Part shown: in pieces, positions 19,991 through 33,515 of the stretch
How positions within the stretch are numbered: the stretch's first letter is position 1
How the letters are laid out: each line of letters begins with the position of its first letter
Source of the DNA: Liolophura sinensis
Taxonomy: Eukaryota > Mollusca > Polyplacophora > Chitonida > Chitonidae
Reading direction: 5' to 3'
DNA: 64,000 nt
Assembly: GCF_032854445.1 (NCBI RefSeq)
Contig: NC_088302.1
Coordinates: forward strand, 11,777,338 to 11,841,337
Made by a program: the position numbers and the translations under genes
Notes under the pieces: model-generated
The model's input: the letters and a program-made list of their open reading frames with translations, nothing else
Databases searched by the model: none
Told to the model about the DNA's origin: nothing

Positions 19991-22600
19991 CAGTTATTTG
20001 AAACTCGTATTTTTAACACGTGTAATTTACCAATATGCGAGTTAAAATGGGCAGTTCTGTACCCATAAAGAACATAAGAAGTAAACCAGTGGACACTTTA
20101 ATAATTCTTCTACACAGGGTGCTCAGGTTGGCTATAGGGAACTTATCGTCTGGTCATACTGAGGTCTACATACTGTCCAGAGGGACATTCTTGAGGACAA
20201 AACTGGTCCAGAGTGAGATCAAAGGCCAAGCTCTCTGACCAGCTGTGAAAATACAAGTCATTGTAAAAGGTACATTCTTTATGGCGAGAATCAATGTCAA
20301 GAAGCTGGATTTGCCCAGTTTAATAATGTGACACTCTCTCAAAGTATATGCTACCAAAATTTTTCTGTACAACTGTGGATGCCACATGTTGGTAGTCCCA
20401 GTTTACTTATCAAGTATCAAGACTGCTCTGGGTCTTGCACAGCTTATTCTCCATATATTTTTATTCTTAAGTGTGAGTTACTTGTTTTTGCCAGTTATAC
20501 ATATTGGGGCATAAGCCTGCATGCCCACATACTGTGTCAATACAGAACAATATGTCCAGGATTCTTATTGCCAATGTGAAAACCTTATCCATTCCACCAA
20601 CATGTGCTTCCAACAAAACACACATAAAACTTTTTATTGCTTTTTTTTTGTTTTTGTTTTTTTTGTTGTCCTCCTCTACATCTTGGCTCACACATTTTCA
20701 TCTGCCTTATGATTTTATCAATCAATCCTTTAGCCTCGGGCTACTACATTACAAATTTCCACAGGCTGACACTTGTCCTTCCTACTACCTGAGATATAAA
20801 TGCTTTGATAATATGTATAGCATGCAGTTACGATATCTCAAACTCTTACTCAATGGCCAGCTGAGATCATATATAGTTAACACACAGGTGTCCTGGGGAA
20901 GGTACTGTAGAAGACTGGTGGTTCTTCATGGATATATCAAGTCCCTTGAGAACAGGTGTCTGTCAACCATCAACAGTAATTTTTTTTTTAATTTTCGCTC
21001 ATTACATGTATCTTCCAGTTGAATTCTAAACTTAAATTTCCTGGAGGGAGGGTGGGAAAGAGAGAGAGCAGAAAACAAACCAAAAATAAATAAATAAAAA
21101 AAAAATGTTAAGAATATCAATGACACTACATTGAGCAACATTTTTTGTATGGCTTTGGCTCCAAATCTTTAATAAGACATTAGATTCACACCTGTAAGAT
21201 TCTGAGCACAAACAATCCTGTCTGGTTGACATATCTCTATAGTGCTGTGCAGTCACACACACGTCACATAGGCGTGGGAAGGAACCATTGCTGGATCATG
21301 TCATCAAATTTTCATGATGGTTACTTACATTAAATGGCAACGACAGGAAGTAGGATGACACAGACTGTCCAAGGTTTAGGGTCAGATAAATCCTTAGCTC
21401 CTTGTGGAAACCAGCCTGACATAAGACAGACGGGGTCTGCGGGACATGGCACAGTAACAGAGACACTAGCTACGCTGATAAGTTAGCTGTTACTAACTCT
21501 GTTGAAAGCTTACTACAGGCTATACATGCATGTATATACTGACAGTTTGATGCAGCTGATTAGGCTACATTAGGCTACAGATTTCTGAGTTTCCTCCCAC
21601 TAAAAAATTGCTGTAATCATGTCAGGCCAGAATCTAAATATCAATCCTGCTTCTGTGATTAATTGAGAACATGCTGCTAAGAGTTTTCCTATATCTCTGT
21701 TAGTGCCGAGCTGGAGAGAATGGATCAGACCTCCATCGATCTAAGCCACACACTTGTACAGCCTGGTCTATGGAATCTGGGCTCAAGGTCCACTAATGTT
21801 GACTTATAGCATGGAATTACCAAGACTGGACACCAATGTCTGTACAGCTGTTATGGACGTCTTTAATCCAGGGATGATTTCCCTGTGATCTCTGACAGTG
21901 AGGCACATAGATGATCGCTTCATTAAACAAACATTTACTGACACAGATATCAGCTAGTAACTTGGTCAAACTGTGTTATTATGCCGGTCTAAATTACAGT
22001 GCGGTTGGTGATGCAGAAATCTTGACAGAACATATACTGTAAATCTTCAACATTTTCAACCAGTAATGCACTTTTTTCAGTGGAATTTATCTCTACAGTT
22101 ATTATGAAAATGATGCCAATGATGATTTGTTTGTGCCATCGAAGATATAAATTTCATAAAACTGCAAAGGCGGTTAATAAAGTTGAAGAATTAGGATAAA
22201 TGTATAAGACGACACATAGATTTTATTTCTATTTCCATTTCCACTGACGACCTTCGAAACCTATAGCACTGTGGCAACTCCACTGAATGACGCAAGGCAA
22301 TACATAATGCAAGGTTTCAATTTAAACAGAACTCATTTTCAAACGATTTTGCTAACTGGTGAATACTGACGTCACCTCTGTCAATCAACACCTTCTCCAT
22401 GCTATGCTGGATGAAGACAGGAACAAGTGTCCACAAAACTGGCTATTTGAGAGAGATTTATTGCTTAGCTTGTCAGCAAAACTGCCAGATGGCAGAGCAG
22501 AAAAAATAAACAGCTTTCTTGTCTGAAAAAAAAATCCTCCTACATTATCTTGGTTCCATGCTGGCAATACAGATTACTATTTGTACCTTAAAGGGTGTAC

Positions 22601-23633
22601 TGCATTCACTATCCTAAAACCGTACTGCATTCACTATCCTAAGGCAGTCCTGCATTCACTATCCTAAAGCCATACTGCATTCACTATCCTAAAGCTCTAC
22701 TGCATTCACTATCCTAAAACCATACTGCATTCACTATCCTAAAGCTGTACTGCATTCACTATCCTAAAACTGTACTGCATTCACTATCCTAAGGCAGTCC
22801 TGCATTCACTATCCTAAAGCTCTACTGCATTCACAATCCTAAAGCAGTCCTGCATTCACTTTCCTAAGGCAGTCCTGCATTCAGTATCCTAAAGCTGTAC
22901 TGCATTCACTATCCTAAAGCTCTACTGCATTCACTATCATAAAGCTCTACTGCATTCACTACCCTAAAGCCAAACTGCATTCACTATCCTAAAGCTCTAC
23001 TGCATTCACTACCCTAAAGCCAAACTGCATTCACTATCCTAAAACCAAACTGCATTCACTATCCTAAAGCTCTACTGCATTCACTATCCTAAAGCTCTAC
23101 TGCATTCACTATCCTAAAGCTCTACTGCATTCACTATCCTAAAGCCAAACTGCATTCACTATCCTAAAGCTCTACTGCATTCACTATCCTAAAGCCATAC
23201 TGCATTCACTATCCTAAAGCCATACTGCATTCACTACCCTAAAGCCAAACTGCATTCACTATCCTAAAGCCGTACTGCATTCACTATCCTAAAGCCGTAC
23301 TGCATTCACTATCCTAAAGCCGTACTGCATTCACTATCCTAAAGCCGTACTGCATTCACTATCCTAAAGCCGTACTGCATTCACTATCCTAAAACCACAC
23401 TGCATTCACTACCCTAAAGCCAAACTGCATTCACTATCCCAAAGCCGTACTGCATTCACTATCCTAAAACCGTACTGCATTCACTATCTTAAAGCCATAC
23501 TGCATTCACTACCCTAAAGCCAAACTGCATTCACTATCCTAAAGCTCTACTGCATTCACTATCCTAAAACCGTACTGCATTCACTATCCTAAAGCCATAC
23601 TGCATTCACTATCCTAAACCCATTCTGCAGGAT
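22601..23633. repeat. 25-bp tandem repeat, about 41 copies
   Basis: Unit tgcattcactatcctaaa plus a variable 7-base linker (gctctac, gccatac, gccgtac, gccaaac, aaccgtac-like, ggcagtcc-like), strictly 25 bp apart from 22601 to 23601. Most variation is in the linker and in ctatcct (accct, atctt, tttcct). Runs of identical linkers (five consecutive gccgtac at 23265-23390) show local slippage or unequal exchange. Not CRISPR: linkers are too short and shared. Confidence 0.95.
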
Positions 23634-26485
23634 TGACAGAGCTACTATGGCATCAATGGAAATCAGGCATAACCGCAGTATGAAGCAACATCAACATGCA
23701 CAGGAAATATCACATATATACCTTTATCAGTTTCATAAGAAAGCCACTTTGATGAGAATATCTCATTTATCTCACTTATAACATCTACTGAAGTTCTTGC
23801 ATTAGCCATTGAAGTTTTCATTCTTACCATGTACCTATATAAGCTTGGCTTAATTATTGCATGTTTTTTGTTTGTTTGTTTTTTAAAAAGTGCATGCTTG
23901 ACTTAAATTGTTGGTCTTCCTGAAAACAAAGCTATAAGGCTTGATGCATCCAGATGTAAGGTCTTCTGAAATAGAGTAGAGGACATGTATTATTGAATTG
24001 GTAATACTGTAGAAGGTCAGCACGAGGCAACTTTCACACTACATGCTGAGAAAATGTCTATAGAGGACAGAATTTTCAGTGCGTCAAAGACTCATCCTGC
24101 TGGTCCACATAAAAGCTTCCTGCAAAAACCTGAATCATGAGTGGAAGTGTCAAATAGCCTGCAGCGAAAATTTGGCAGCACATAATAAAAAAGGCCAGCA
24201 AACCGGCCTGCCTGGGTAAGTCATTTAAATAATGTTTATGATCTTGCACAAAGCTTGTTTGCCAACTGAGCCACAAGTTTTAGGAACCTCCTTTTGGGAA
24301 TATAATATAAATAAGGCCTCAGATCAAAACAATGAAGTTTGAGGGCATTTCGCAGAGGAAGGATTACTTTTCTCTCTGAATACTCACAGTCATACCCATA
24401 TATATTACAGCTTTTTTCCACAAAAAAAAGAGAGTAATCTTTTCTTTCAAAATACTTCCTTAAGGCAAATAATAAATTTACAAAACTAACTTTATTTATT
24501 TACCCAGGTTACCTATGGTGTAATCAATATAGTGTTCATGTAAGAAACCAGTCTGATTTAACCAGATAAAACACACAGGCAAAATCCTGATGCTTATCTG
24601 GAGTCCACATCGCAGGAACCCCTTTAAAATATGTGACCCCATTCAGCAAATTTAAGGGCCTCTGCTGTCTGATCTGAAGAAGTCTGAATCTGTCAACCAG
24701 CAAGTGTGTTGCCACTACTTACCTCAAGTGCTTCACCCATTTAATTCTCTGCTCAAAAGTCCCTTAGGCCACTAATTAGCAAGTCTATGTATATACATAT
24801 TAAATTTGCGGTCTGATGCAATAAGTCAATTGCATAGTTCTATTAATAAGGTTATATTGATTATGTAGAGATGGTCTTGACACAGCTCCTTGGAGGATTG
24901 AATCAACATCCCCGAGAGTGCAGACTCTATACCAATCCCTTCCCTACTGACAGTGTCTATTGGTCAATAAATACCCCGGTTCTTTAACCTCTTCCTGTAA
25001 TTGTCAGCTCTTTGAAGGATGTTCAGGTGTAGAGGCTACCAGCTCATAAATCATCCAACAAAACAGCAGTTGAAAACCTGCTGGCATTTGTTTGAGGCCC
25101 TTCTTTTTTCCGACTGATATCTGGGCTAAGAGCACAGCTCATCCTTTTAAATTGGACCAGAGCGCTGACAGGGGTATAGAACCAGGCCTCTAGTCACTTA
25201 CAATAGATCCAGTTACGGGGTAAGACAGACGAGCAGCTTCCTGAGCTAAAGTGATGAAGAAGACGAGCTGATAAACATGAGCTGCAAGAACACTGAAGAC
25301 AACATTTTTAAGTTTCCAAACAGTATTCACGTTACACGCCTACTGTTCTCTTATAACTGGTTAGCATTGTTTTGCTTTTCATCTTTCTGCCATTCCTATC
25401 TTTAACCTGGTTGCATGTGAATCAAAGGAAAAAATTCAGTGAGAGCAGTTGTGGTAAATGTGTAACAAGTATCAAGCTGTGTAACCATCTAAAAAAAAGT
25501 ATTATGTTGTCACCTGCTTTGATTGCAATACTGTTTCTATAAGCCAATGATTAAAGTAGCAATCAGAATGATACATTGTACATGTAGGTTCTAAACTGTG
25601 GCATTTCACTCTTGGAAGGTGACAGGCTCAATGTTTCAATTTCAAAATATCCAATACATTGCAAAATACCTACCAAAGATGGTCCTGCTGTAGATAATCT
25701 TCTTACCATTTTCTACCTTATACTACTGTAGGCTATAATGCATTAGAATATCCATGTACATACATCTCTCAGTAGATACAGATTTGCTGGTTGATTCTTT
25801 CAAAGCTTTCAGTCAAAGAGTATAATTGCTTTATTACTGGTGCACAAACCCTGACCCTACAGTAGTCTTGACTCTATGAAATGTGAACTCGGGTATCAAT
25901 GGTGGATCCATCAATAACACCAGGTGATCCGGACAGTTTGACCGCGGTCAGATAAGACAAATTGCTTAGGGTACTACCAATGGTCGTGTAATTACACAGG
26001 CAAGCTATGCAACATTCTCTGTCAGGAAAAGTTGCAAGGTCAATCAGAGAACAGAATAAATGGCTTTTGGCACATTCGTTACTTCAAGTTTCCAGATGGA
26101 ACATGTGCACAGTATCTTGGGGTGTGTAAATACATGTACCACATTCATAAATTTTCGTTTCCATAAACTTTTACTTCTTAAGATTATTTCATAACACAAG
26201 TTAGTACAAGCTGGTCAATAAGAGGTTCAAAAACATGAAGGGAAACACATGCATATATTCACTAATAATTAAATAATTTTTATGAGGACAGCATTTAATT
26301 TTGTGTCAAAAGATTTACACATCCAAAGGATTTGTACTTGGTCACAGCTTCAAGACTCTACAAAAATAGTGTACATGGTGTGAACAAATAATAATGGGAA
26401 ACTGAAATATACATATATACAAAATAATCAAATATGCAAAACTCTAGGTATATACATTTAAATATTATACTGACTTTGATTTACC

Positions 26486-26616
26486 TATTTATTCATTCAT
26501 TTGATTGGTGTTTTACACTCTATTCAAGAATATTCCACTTATATGACGGCGACCAGCATTATGGTGGGGGGAAACCATAACCATCCACAGGTTGCTGGCA
26601 GACCTTCCCACATACG
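26486..26616 (-). mobile_element. Truncated tRNA-derived SINE, copy 1
   Basis: Tail (tatttattcattcat) at the left, then gattggtgttttacac, agaatattccacttatatg, agcattatggtgggg and ggttgctggcagacc. The tRNA-derived head and part of the middle (the gggcagagccc segment) are missing, so this copy is 5'-truncated and internally deleted. Minus-strand orientation. Confidence 0.8.
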
Positions 26617-26967
26617 AAGCTGATTAACCAATTACAAGAATGCTTGTTTATTACAAACAAAACACCAGTCCTCTAATTCGGTACATCTTCATAGCAAATT
26701 AAGTGCTAACACACACATATATATATATAATTCTAAATAGGCTAAAACACTGTACAAGACATGTTTGAAAATAGAATGAACACTCAACAGGTACACATAG
26801 CTATATAGACTTTGTATCAACTTTTTAACGCAATTATTCATTTTAGCATAAGCTTCATAGCAATCTGCTGATGTATCATGTGTATTAAACACAAACAAGC
26901 TCATATGAAGCTTTCACACACAGATGGCTGAACTCCCAAGCGGCCTTCCCTCTGTGATACATCCCAG

Positions 26968-27024
26968 TCAGAACTCAAACAAGACAGTTGTAACAGGAAC
27001 ATGTGTAGCCCGTCAGGGTTGCAG
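26968..27024 (+). CDS. Doubtful plus-strand exon
   Basis: A good acceptor (ggccttccctctgtgatacatcccag) and a GTGAGG donor enclose 57 bp open in two frames; phase 0 reads SELKQDSCNRNMCSPSGLQ. No partner exon on the plus strand was found nearby, and it would be a nested antisense gene. More likely a chance pair. Confidence 0.12.
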
Positions 27025-27960
27025 GTGAGGGGTGGAGGAAATATATGGCTTGTCTCAGGTCGGTGTGGGTGATTTGTGGGAATTAGCACCATGACTTGCT
27101 CACAGACTCACTACAAGCCAGCGAAATGTCTCCTGTGATACTAGATACTGTGCATGCTATACATGTGCGTGTAAATGCAAGCCTCTCAAACACATCAGTA
27201 GAAATTAACTGCAGCCTCCTTCCTCGCAAAATTGGGTACATGAAATGGGAACCAATGATATGCACCTGTTCAAAGTTTTCTATCATCTTGTTATCTATAT
27301 GTAGATGCAGAAGACTTGGAACTAGTGTCTCAAAACTACCAGATAAATTTAAAAATACATTACCAGTAAATACTGTGAGTATAAATCAATATATATAAAG
27401 TCGTATTATTACTCTTAATATCAACCTCTATCAGTTTAAGACCTGCACATCATGAATATCTTCGATGTATGCAATTTGAAACTGTTGAGCACCTGCCGAA
27501 ATACCAAAAAATACAGACATACATGTACTTCATTCACTGTTAATGAAATTCCTAAACTTCCTTGCCCACACAACTGCAAAACAGCAACACAATATGTAAA
27601 GATCTCAGCATCCAGTACAGAAAAAAACAAAGCCATTATGATCTAGATGGTAAAAGGGAGGAGCATTTCTCCACCGAGGTGAAGAATTTCTTCAAAAAAA
27701 AACAACAACTCAATTTTAGTTGAATTTAGACAATTAGGTGGAATAAAATATGTAACAATCCGATACATTTTTTTTTTGATGATGTGGAATAAAGAAAATC
27801 CCAGCTTATCTGCATACATGAAAAAAGAACAATCCTTCATTCCTACACACGTGTCACCCTTTAAGGGAATTATTTATTTATCTGATGGCTTGTTCAGGGA
27901 AATAAGTAATCACTAAGTACTTCAACACATAGAAATAACTTAAATATGCAGGTGAACTCA

Positions 27961-27993
27961 AAGAAAAGAAAAGAAAGAAAGAAAAAAGAAAAC
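27961..27993 (+). repeat. Purine microsatellite (AAAGA/AAAG)n
   Basis: Imperfect run of aaagaaaagaaaagaaagaa. Simple sequence in an intron. Confidence 0.8.
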
Positions 27994-30900
27994 TGAAACT
28001 TTCGATTATCTTAATTGTTCATCAGTCTTTAATTATATAAATTGAAGGTATTATTCCATTATGACTTTGATAAGTCTGACGTTTCAAGACTGTCAAAATG
28101 CATTATTATCCCCTCAAAACTTTAGTTTAAAGGTGCACCCTATCTAACCTTCAGATATACAGATCAAAAGGTAGCAGCCTTCCGCATATATATTTAAAGA
28201 GTAGACATGCAGCTATGCGGGGAAGGCAATGTATGAATCTATACTGTGCCAACCATGAACCTCTCTTCAGCTAGAGTTAGTGTTAACACTGAATCTGGGG
28301 AATCCCTCCTCTGTCTGACAGCTCTAGTTACAAAACACACACCATTGCTGTCTAAACACCTTCATCAGGGGTAGATAAGCCCAGTCTATGTACCAGGGAC
28401 ACAAGCCTCATCAACCAGGTTAGCCTCCAAACATATCTGATTTCAGCATCATGCCAGGTTGAGTAACAGAGAAAGTACAAACTACTGACTGTACAAACTC
28501 TCTGATCAGCCTACTCATTACAGGATTCCCTACCCCCAGGGATTCCCTTTGCTCAGCCATGACCCACAGGCCACTTACTTGCAAAACCAGACTTTGCCTT
28601 AATCTCCCACCTGCACTACAGCCACTTGAATTATACAGCTTTCGTGCTCAATTTTAAAGCCAAGTTACCATGCTTGGAGAGTTTTGGGAATCTTATCTGA
28701 CTCTCCCAGGACCTAAAAGGAACTGTTTAGGCTAAAAGTGCTAAGAAAAGCACAGGTCAAATAAAAGCTAAGCTCAAAATAAATGAAGAAAAAATATTTT
28801 CCAGTTTGTCATTTGCTTGTGGTTACAAATTCAGAATTTGTACGGATTGGATTCTGACAAAAGATTAGTAAATTATATCCAAGACAAGTCAAAGTATACA
28901 TGGAAAATAGCATTAAAACCAAAATCTTGCTTACCACCATGAGGGTGACGCGCTTTCTCTACTGTTTTGTGGTGACAATCTGTTTGCTTGTACCATTCAG
29001 ATTACAAACAATATTTTAGTCAACACTTTTCACATGTACTTATTTGTGTTGTCATGTTGTGCAAAGATAATTATTCATGAAGACATACAAATAATCAAAC
29101 TGTATGATGTTCTCTGAGTTTTTTTTTCTTTTCTGTTTCTCAATATTTTCTTCCACTGCAAGAAATAATTTTTCTAGCCCTTAAATGGGCTGGAAAATGG
29201 TCAGTTTCAGTGTTGAACATTTTGTTCTTTATTACAGTTAAATGACCATAAATTTTGCCTCAAACAGGGAGAAACTTTCCAGTAAGATATATCACTCTAA
29301 TTTCCAAACAAATCTAAAAACACCTTTCTATAATCAACAGATCTCAGGCAAAAGCTGCAACTCTGTCACGGGTGAAACAATATACATCACCCACTGTATG
29401 GTGAGAGCTATACGAATGTAATGTTGGTCATGACGTCTAGGCTCACAAATGTGGGTATCATTTTCTTCACACCCAATGAAAGTAGACCACAATATCTGAC
29501 AAGATATCCGACACATTTGCCCAAAGAGGTGCAGGGCAGGATGGCTGTGCTAGCATTGTCCTGAAAGACTTATCAAGACTCTATCAAAAATGGGTTTGGA
29601 TTCATACAGGCTGGCCATAATGCTGGCACACAGCTGGAGTATGCAGTAAACCCAGCTCTGTAAGACATTATCATACAGTGATCCAGACAGTTGATGGCGA
29701 TTTAATCTCGCATCTCGGGCAGGTGGGGCAGCCTTTCACGTCATCAGGGGTATCAGTGGGTTGGTCTTACAACATACAAACCAACAACAGCAATAATACA
29801 GGCAACCTATTCTCCTGTTATAATACACATAACCAACTCAATCCCCCCACCCTCAAAAATAGCCTGCAAAACATTTCCAACAGAATGTGGTGTTTACAAC
29901 GTCTGCTGAAAAGATCACAAAAGCATATGTGAAGCAATTTCCGCTGTATATACATGTATACGCAATAGTACCTCATCGAAACGGAATTTCACATGATGTC
30001 CAATATAGCACAGGTAGCAACTATGTATACTATAAACGTAACGAACATTTAGCTTAAATTTCGATGAAAGATTTATTTACATTTAAATATGCAAGGAGTC
30101 TGAACCACTAGGTAAAAAATATTAAATTTAATCCCTTGAAGATCAAAAGCTGACAAATGGCCGTTCCCGAGAAACTTTAAAAAGAAACACAAGTGTTATT
30201 TATGTTTTGTGTTTCTGGTGTTTAAATTTTAAGTAATAAGAAATGACGCCTGCTGCTTTAAACCTTACCCTATCACAAAATGCATCGTATCACCAGTGTT
30301 TTCATGCTGCAGACAAGACAGATGTTTAAATCTTTACCTCAGGCTAGAGTAATGTACTGATGCAAATAAATATGAAATGGAAATTTAATATTTGATGTAT
30401 CAGATCTGTATTTCTTATCAATTCATGAATTCAAAATGTTCTCTGAGGAGGGAAAAATCCCCTGAACTACAAGCAGGAATACAGATATGTATTGCTTAAT
30501 CTGAATTTTTTTCCTGAGCCAAATGTGCTGAGTACTATCATGTCAAATAGGACTGAATTTTTTTTTTTTTCAGGTTTTTTAATGAAGTAAAAAGAACAGA
30601 TGTTCCTGTATATTTCAGCGACATAAATTAGACACAGCTGGAAAAGCATGTCAATTTCTGATTAATAATCCATAATAAACAATTCTCATCATTGTTTCAC
30701 CCTAATAATCGAGGACGCCTATCCACAAGATGTGTATTAGCCTCGGCTAAAGATCGATTTGGTGCACCCTTAAACCTCTCCGGACCAAGATGGATTGATA
30801 ATAAACTGGAGAATTTCGGCTCATCTATCTATGTAAGTAGAACATCAGTACAGTACAGCAGACATAATCACTGGCAATAAAATATTGATTGGCGCTCAGA

Positions 30901-33432
30901 TGTCGTCGTTCAGCAGATAGGATTAAGATTAACTGAACCCGACCAAGACGCGAAGATAGCAAATCCATTACCAAGACTTGTCACCTAAACACAAGAATAT
31001 GCTTGGCAGCCTCAGGTACCAACCAATGGAATGTGTGAAGGGTTTTTAAAACCACGGTTAAATCTCACATGTTTTTTTTGTCTCTCACATGGTTATTCAT
31101 TACGCATTAGATAACGTTTGTAACAAACCACATAATTATTATGTGAAGAACATGAAAAAAAAGGCTGTTATGAAATTTCAACAGAATAGTCAGAAACATA
31201 CCAGCATGCTCCTACCCAAATCATTGCAGTTTTCAACATTTCACACAAACCTGGAAGCGAGGCATCTAGATTTTCCCAGATTCAGAGAAAATACATTTGA
31301 AATCAGATTTGATTTTAATGGCCACTGTATATTAACAGTACCATCAATGTACCGGGTATCTATTAAGCAAGAGTAACTTTGAATTTCAAAATTTTAACCT
31401 TCTGAAACGAACTTTTACAGAGCTAAAACCACATTATTGACACTCCCTTGCTCAATATCATTCCAATCAATGCTGACAAACTTAAGTCTTTGAATTTCTG
31501 CTAACCAAACAGCACCTCCAAATAAATAAACAAACAAGCCTGGTGAAAACGTTATAGGTGTATTTTTTTCCCCATAACCTTTAATTTACCTCTTAAAATA
31601 TCATAAATATTCTACTTAACTTTCTTCTATTTGTGACGCAGTTGTGAACCACTGATTCCTTGATACAAGCCTCTCATATGTTATGTTAATGGGGGCTTTA
31701 AGCTACATGTACAAGTACAAACTAGAAGCCTTGGCATGTGTTTATCAAACGTCTGCAAGACTGGAGTCAAAACTCCAGTTAACAACTCCAGCTACAATTA
31801 AAATTTTCCACTCTGAAAAATTGTACGTTGACTCTTCACTGCGGAACAATGTACAAACCACAATCTGAGCACTTTCCTACTCTGAGTTTGGTTTTCTAAG
31901 GACTTTGCTGTTTACGACTTAAGTTTCTTGATAAATTCAGGCCCATGAGTCTACCTACAACAGTGAGTTATGTAGAACATGCTGCAGTAACAAGTGGCTC
32001 CTCAAATGTCTACAATATCTATGTCTTGTCAGTGCACTAAATGGACCATGTATACTAAACACCACCTTCGTCTCCTAACACTACTCTTTTTATTTGCGAA
32101 ACACACCATGAAACAGGATACTTGTAAATCTTTGATAAAATGTACCTCTGAATTCTGAAGACTTTGGTACATGTACTTTTACCAACAGGTCCACACAGTC
32201 TTGATTCTCCACATAACTTCATGTATAGCTGTCACTTACCATATGTATCTACTCCTGAACAGATCCAGTAATACAACCTATTTGTTCTGGCTTACCACTG
32301 ACAAATGCAGCCTGCTCTACATCTCCATGCAGGCAGCCTGGATACATAACCAAGGCTTGGACAAACTCCCAAGTACTTTCCAGTTCAGGCATGACAAGCC
32401 AGATAACAGAATATCAAATAAACAATATAAGGGTAAAGTTAAAAGGAAGGGCAACTCCTGGGAATGTCAAGTTCTGCATCTATTTGTTGATCAGAATCTC
32501 CAAACATGGCAGTATAAGAGACTGATTTCCTAGGACTTAACAGTTTGAAGTGGCACAGGTATTTAGGCAGGTGACCTCATACCTGGTTAGTTATCTTGGG
32601 AACACCTGAACATCACTCATTAGCATTATCAGTATTCAATACAGGATTGTTATTATGTCCTTCAAAATCAAATGAGCAAAAATCTTACTTATTCTGCATT
32701 GTGAAACTCCCACTTTACAAAAAACTCACGTATATATAAACTCCACATTTTCTTTTATTTCATAATATTTGTCTTCCGTCTCTTGATCTGATTTTTTTCT
32801 TCCAAACAAAATCAACAAATGACTCTACAAGACATCCTGGATATACAACCTGTAATGAAGTTAAGTATGTGTTGAAGTAGCCATATCAGAGTGGCAATCA
32901 TTCTTTGATTATGCATACACTGAATACGCAACCTGTATAGCAATCGTAAACATAACTGTCTGAGTCTAAAAACAGGGTAATCAAAACGAAAATTGTAGAC
33001 CTCTTGCAAACAAGGATTTAAAAAGACATAAAAAAAATTTCAAATGTACGTAACAGATAAGGACTTTTGATAATCTTTGCAAATCTTGAAACTTTTAAGA
33101 CTGACTAATCCAGCCGAATAGATACAAATGCCATCCACTGTACTCGGGGTACAGTACCACGGGAATCGGGCTACAAACAATGACTGACATCTAAACCGAT
33201 ACACTCTATTAACACGTGCAATTTGCTGCACTGGATTAGCATTTGGTTGAAATCAATGCCACACGTAATGCTCTCATTCCAGGATAATGTCATTCTTGTA
33301 GCAGATGGCAGGCCGCCCAGGCTAAAACACTGTGCTGGCAATATTATGAGATCTGCTGTTCTTCCCTTCACCATTTTTTTTTTATCTCGCGGACATTAGG
33401 ACATAACGTTGAATAATTCAGAGATCACCTAC

Positions 33433-33515
33433 CTGAAGGACGGTTTGATGGAGTTTGTTGGTTCGAATCCGCTGTAACCCAGTATTGATCCCTCGTAACT
33501 GTCTTAAACTGGCCT
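33433..33515 (-). CDS. Exon 5: coiled-coil exon
   Basis: 83 bp, phase 1 in, phase 0 out. Acceptor catttggacttttcag before 33515; donor GTAGGT starts at 33432. It encodes E-ASLRQLRGINTGLQRIRTNK then LHQTVLQ. Leu/Ile at heptad-like spacing with Arg and Gln between suggests a coiled coil, continued by exons 7-8. Together with exon 4 it makes the boundary between the acidic disordered region and the basic helical region. Too short to have been found as an open frame of 60 residues. Confidence 0.78.

Larger units (their letters stand above)
17398..33432 (-). other. 16-kb intron rich in repeats, with GC-richer islands
   Basis: The largest intron. Contents: poly-G at 18185-18199, family B copies (18640-18700 inverted, 19845-19990), family C at 18825-19065, the 25-bp array at 22601-23633, a SINE at 26486-26616, and a purine microsatellite at 27961-27990. 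GC-richer, repeat-free islands occur at about 21400-21900, 24880-25210, 28270-28700 and 30690-30990. A plus-strand GT-AG pair at 26968-27024 encloses 57 open nucleotides. Several long open frames (for example 20504-21022 plus) are low-complexity and have no support. Confidence 0.55.

Noticed and set aside
20035-20387. Opposing open frames at 20.0-20.4 kb
   Set aside because: Neither has splice signals or recognisable motifs; both are short enough to occur by chance or from an unknown repeat.
20504-21022. 172-residue open frame on the plus strand
   Set aside because: Contains a Phe/Leu run from a T-rich tract and no recognisable domain; no splice, start or codon support.
22601-23633. CRISPR-like alternation of conserved repeat and variable spacer
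   Set aside because: Spacers are about 7 bases, drawn from a few classes, and the context is animal intronic DNA. It is a 25-bp satellite.
28930-28970. 24-27-nt microexon with donor GTAAGC
   Set aside because: Acceptor lacks a pyrimidine tract; several equally possible boundaries.
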